DNA from: JAMWZF01 sp041628615
GTDB taxonomy: Bacteria; Pseudomonadota; Alphaproteobacteria; Rhodobacterales; Rhodobacteraceae
Length of the DNA: 16,056 nucleotides
Reading direction: 5' to 3'
Assembly (NCBI GenBank): GCA_041628615.1
Contig: JBFKOW010000074.1
Coordinates: forward strand, 1-16,056
Below the pieces are notes generated by a model. It was not told where the DNA came from and did not search any database. It saw only the letters and a list, made by a program, of their open reading frames with translations. A program made the translations under genes and the position numbers. This document shows positions 12,741 through 16,056 of this stretch, piece by piece. Position 1 is the first letter of the stretch; each line of letters starts with the position of its first letter.

Positions 12741-15401
12741 CTATCCTCCCAGAACCTTTTCCGCCGCGGCGATCGCGGCATCGGCCCGGCTCGGATCGCT
12801 GCCGCCGCCCTGGGCCATGTCGGGACGGCCGCCGCCGCCCTTGCCGCCCAACTCTGCCACGGCGGCGCGCACGAGGTCCACGGCGCTGACGCTCGCGGTC
12901 AGGTCGTCGGTGACCCCGGCGGCCACCGCCGCCTTGCCGCCGGCATCGGCCACGAGCAGGATCGCGCCGCTGCCGATCTGCGCCTTCATCTCGTCGATCA
13001 GCGGCGGCAGGTCCTTGCCGGTGACCCCGGACAGAACCTGAGCCTTGAACCGTACGCCGTTGATTTCCCGGGCATCTCCGGCATTCGACTTGCCCGCGCC
13101 ACCGCCCCCCAGCGCGATCTCTCGGCGCAGCTGGGCCAGCTCGTTCTGCAGCGTCTTGCGCTCGTCGAGCAGCGCGCGGACCCGTGCCGGGACTTCCGCC
13201 GCCTGCGCCTTGAGCGTCGCGGCCGCCTCGGCCAGCAGCCGGTCCTGCGCCGCGAGGTGATCGAGCGCCGCCTGCCCGGTCAGCGCCTCGATCCGTCGGA
13301 CCCCGGCGGCCGAGGCCGAATCCCCCAGCGCCACGAAGGCGCCGATGTCGCCGGTCTGGCGGACATGGGTGCCGCCGCAGAGCTCGATCGACCAGGTCTT
13401 GCCGTCGATCCCCTTGCCGGTCGGCGCCTTGCCCATCGACACGACGCGGACCTCCTCGCCGTATTTCTCGCCGAACAGCGCCTGCGCCCCGAGCGCGCGG
13501 GCGTCGTCCGGAGTCATGATCCGGGTCGTCACCGCCGAGTTCTGGCGGATCATCCCGTTCACCCGCGCCTCCACCGCGCGGATCTCGTCCGCCGCCATCG
13601 CCTTGCCGTGTGAGAAGTCGAAGCGCAGCCGGTCCGGCGCATTCAGCGAGCCGCGCTGCGCGACGTGATCGCCCAGCGCCTCGCGCAGCGCCTCGTGCAG
13701 CAGGTGGGTGGCCGAATGGTTGGCGCGGATCGCGGTGCGGCGGTCGTGGTCGACCGTGAGCCGGGCGCCCTGCCCGGCGGCGATCTCGCCCTTCGTGACC
13801 TCGGCGACATGGACGAAGACCCCCGCCGCCTTGCGGGTGTCGGTGATCCGGGCGGTGCCGGTCTCGGTGACAAGGGTGCCGGTGTCGCCGACCTGGCCGC
13901 CGGATTCGGCGTAGAACGGCGTCTGGTTGACGACGATCTGCACCGCGTCGCCCGCTGCCGCCCTGTCGGTCCGGTCGCTGCCCGCCACCAGCGCGATGAT
14001 CTGGCCTTCCGCCGCCTCGGTGTCGTAGCCGAGGAACTCGGTCGGCCCGTGCCGGTCGGCGATGTCGAACCAGACCGCGGCGTCCGCGGATTCGCCCGAC
14101 CCGGCCCAGGCGGCGCGGGCCTTGGCCTTCTGCGCCGCCATCGCCGCGTCGAACCCGGCGGTATCGACGAGGATGCCGCGCTCGCGCAGCGCGTCCTGCG
14201 TCAGGTCGAGCGGGAAACCGTAGGTGTCGTAGAGCCGGAAGGCGGTCTCGCCCGGCAGCGCCTGCCCCTCCTCCAGCCCGGTGCTCTCCTCGGCCAGCAG
14301 CTTCAGGCCGCGGTCGAGGGTCTGGCGGAACCGCTCCTCCTCGCCCTTCAGGGTCTCCTCGATGGTGGCCTGCCGGTCGCGCAGTTCCGGGTAGTGACCG
14401 CCCATCTGCTTGACCAGTTCGGCCACCAGCCGGTGCATCACCGGGTCCTTCGCGCCAAGCAGGTGGGCATGGCGCATCGCCCGGCGCATGATCCGGCGCA
14501 GCACGTAGCCGCGGCCCTCGTTCGACGGCAGCACGCCCTCTGCGATCAGGAACGAGGTCGAGCGCAGGTGGTCGGCGATCACCCGGTGGTGCACCCGGCC
14601 CGGCCCGTCGGGATCGCTCGAGGTGGCATGGCCCGCCGCCTCGATCAAGGCGCGCATCAGGTCGGTGTCGTAGTTGTCGTGCTTGCCCTGCAGCAGCGCG
14701 CCGATCCGTTCCAGCCCCATGCCGGTGTCGATCGACTGCATGTCGAGCGGGCGCATCGAGCCGTCCTCGAACTGCTCGTTCTGCATGAACACGATGTTCC
14801 AGATCTCGATGAACCGGTCGCCGTCCTCCTCGGCGCTGCCCGGCGGGCCGCCCCAGATGTGGTCGCCGTGGTCGTAGAAGATCTCCGTGGAGGGACCGCA
14901 GGGGCCGGTCGGGCCCATCTGCCAGAAGTTGTCCGAGGTGGCGATGCGGATGATCCGGTCCTCCGGCACGCCCACCTTCTTCCAGATCTCAACCGCCTCG
15001 TCATCGGTGTGGTAGACGGTGGTCAGCAGGCGGGACTTGTCGATGCCGAAATCGCGGGTCAGCAATTCCCACGCATAGGGGATCGCCGCTTCCTTGAAGT
15101 AGTCGCCGAAGCTGAAATTCCCCAGCATCTCGAAGAAGGTGTGATGCCGGGCGGTATAGCCGACGTTGTCGAGATCGTTGTGCTTGCCGCCGGCGCGGAC
15201 GCATTTCTGCGAAGTCGTGGCGCGGACGTAGTCGCGGTGCTCCAGCCCGGTGAACAAGTTCTTGAACTGGACCATGCCCGAGTTGGTGAACATCAGCGTC
15301 GGGTCGTTGCGCGGCACCAGCGGCGAGCTGTCCACCACGGCGTGGCCCTGCCGCCGGAAATAGTCCAGAAAGGTCGAACGGATATCGGCAAGGCTCGTCA
15401 T
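12741..15401 (-). CDS. alaS: Alanyl-tRNA synthetase
   Basis: Class II synthetase that charges tRNA-Ala and clears Ser/Gly misacylation. It has 886 residues, a normal length. Class II motif 1 covers the FTNSGMVQFKNLF region (38-50), motif 2 covers HHTFFEMLGNFSFGDYFKEA (86-105) and motif 3 is GMGLERI (227-233). The editing domain has its zinc ligands His562 and His566 (HSATH) and Cys675 and His679 (CGGTH). The C-terminal part holds a coiled segment and a glycine-rich C-Ala domain ending in LGG. I chose the ATG at 15401 because it gives the usual start, MTSLADIRSTFLDYF; in-frame starts at 15410 and 15485 exist, but the latter lies above the predicted promoter. It is separated from recA by a terminator and repeat, with DUF1330 directly downstream. 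Confidence 0.97.
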   Translation of the reverse strand: MTSLADIRSTFLDYFRRQGHAVVDSSPLVPRNDPTLMFTNSGMVQFKNLFTGLEHRDYVRATTSQKCVRAGGKHNDLDNVGYTARHHTFFEMLGNFSFGDYFKEAAIPYAWELLTRDFGIDKSRLLTTVYHTDDEAVEIWKKVGVPEDRIIRIATSDNFWQMGPTGPCGPSTEIFYDHGDHIWGGPPGSAEEDGDRFIEIWNIVFMQNEQFEDGSMRPLDMQSIDTGMGLERIGALLQGKHDNYDTDLMRALIEAAGHATSSDPDGPGRVHHRVIADHLRSTSFLIAEGVLPSNEGRGYVLRRIMRRAMRHAHLLGAKDPVMHRLVAELVKQMGGHYPELRDRQATIEETLKGEEERFRQTLDRGLKLLAEESTGLEEGQALPGETAFRLYDTYGFPLDLTQDALRERGILVDTAGFDAAMAAQKAKARAAWAGSGESADAAVWFDIADRHGPTEFLGYDTEAAEGQIIALVAGSDRTDRAAAGDAVQIVVNQTPFYAESGGQVGDTGTLVTETGTARITDTRKAAGVFVHVAEVTKGEIAAGQGARLTVDHDRRTAIRANHSATHLLHEALREALGDHVAQRGSLNAPDRLRFDFSHGKAMAADEIRAVEARVNGMIRQNSAVTTRIMTPDDARALGAQALFGEKYGEEVRVVSMGKAPTGKGIDGKTWSIELCGGTHVRQTGDIGAFVALGDSASAAGVRRIEALTGQAALDHLAAQDRLLAEAAATLKAQAAEVPARVRALLDERKTLQNELAQLRREIALGGGGAGKSNAGDAREINGVRFKAQVLSGVTGKDLPPLIDEMKAQIGSGAILLVADAGGKAAVAAGVTDDLTASVSAVDLVRAAVAELGGKGGGGRPDMAQGGGSDPSRADAAIAAAEKVLGG

Positions 15402-15432
15402 CGGCGGCATCCTGTCTGCGGCTCCGGCGCCC

Positions 15433-15461
15433 GAGATAGCGCCGCACCGGCAGGCGGTAAA
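15433..15461 (-). promoter_or_regulatory. Candidate alaS promoter
   Basis: On the minus strand TTTACC (15456-15461) and TATCTC (15433-15438) are spaced by 17 bases. The RNA start would be about 15426, leaving a leader of some 25 bases before the ATG at 15401. The boxes match the consensus at about half to two thirds of the positions. Confidence 0.4.
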
Positions 15462-15468
15462 GCGCCCG

Positions 15469-15533
15469 GCCTTTCTTTGGACCACAAATATCCCGGGGAG
15501 GCCGCGCCCGGCGCGGCCGGGGCGGAGCCCCGG
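15469..15533 (+). repeat. Dispersed intergenic element, copy B, with GC hairpins
   Basis: Reads GCCTTTCTTTGGACC, then CAAATATCCCGGGG and AGGCCG, in the same order as copy A at 10095, with one inserted T and one missing G. Two hairpins follow: GGCCGCGC (15500-15507) with GCGCGGCC (15511-15518), and CCGGGGC-GGA-GCCCCGG (15517-15533). It lies between the alaS promoter and the end of recA. Confidence 0.65.
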
Positions 15534-15540
15534 AAACGGA

Positions 15541-15562
15541 AACGGGGCCCCGCGGGGCCCCG
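15541..15562 (-). terminator. Probable recA terminator
   Basis: CGGGGCCCC (15543-15551) and GGGGCCCCG (15554-15562) form a strong hairpin 23 bases after the recA stop. Read on the minus strand it is followed by GTTTCCGTTTCC, a short T-rich tail, which fits an intrinsic terminator better than the other hairpins in the window. Confidence 0.65.
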
Positions 15563-15584
15563 GTCCACGCCGATGTCCCGGCGA

Positions 15585-16056
<472 letters not shown>

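Noticed and set aside
15402..15485. Upstream start for alaS at 15485
   Set aside because: It would include the predicted promoter and part of the repeat; the AlaS family begins at the MTSLADIR position.

Overview
The window looks like ordinary core chromosome of a GC-rich alphaproteobacterium, most likely of the Rhodobacter/Paracoccus group (Rhodobacterales). Four things point there: the gene content (iscR beside a cysteine desulfurase, alaS next to recA, ClpS, TypA, DUF6356); an IscR lacking the usual cysteines; a perfect ICE-type iron-control palindrome; and a dispersed intergenic element with an AAATATCCCGGGG core. No sign of a prophage, insertion sequence, CRISPR array, tRNA or rRNA was seen.

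Layout. 1-743 (minus): 5' part of a cysteine desulfurase gene that runs off the left edge. 753-1223 (minus): iscR. 1224-1430: a dense divergent control region. 1431-3872 (plus): a compact four-gene run of alpha/beta hydrolase, an 82-residue protein, a 143-residue protein and a tandem HD-domain protein. 4004-7495 (plus): two unrelated NADP isocitrate dehydrogenases in tandem, the monomeric 735-residue type and then the homodimeric 404-residue type. 7501-7707 (minus): DUF6356 protein. 7816-9308 (plus): Lrp/AsnC regulator, ClpS, YitT-like membrane protein. 9398-10090 (plus): exported, possibly outer-membrane, protein. 10278-12098 (plus): TypA/BipA. 12105-15401 (minus): alaS followed by DUF1330 and DUF486 genes. 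15585-16056 (minus): 3' part of recA.

How the genes work together. The left end starts an iron-sulfur assembly operon whose promoter seems to be read by both iron status (an Irr-type ICE box over the -10) and Fe-S status (IscR, with a possible operator in the leader). The middle holds central carbon metabolism (both isocitrate dehydrogenases). The right end holds translation and stress functions (TypA, AlaS, RecA).

I found no clear new defence or mobile system. The most distinctive items are the HD protein, with one intact and one catalytically dead copy of the same domain; the two small unrecognised proteins coupled to it; the tandem of non-homologous isocitrate dehydrogenases; and the layered iscR control region. 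No gene-free stretch exceeds about 210 bases.
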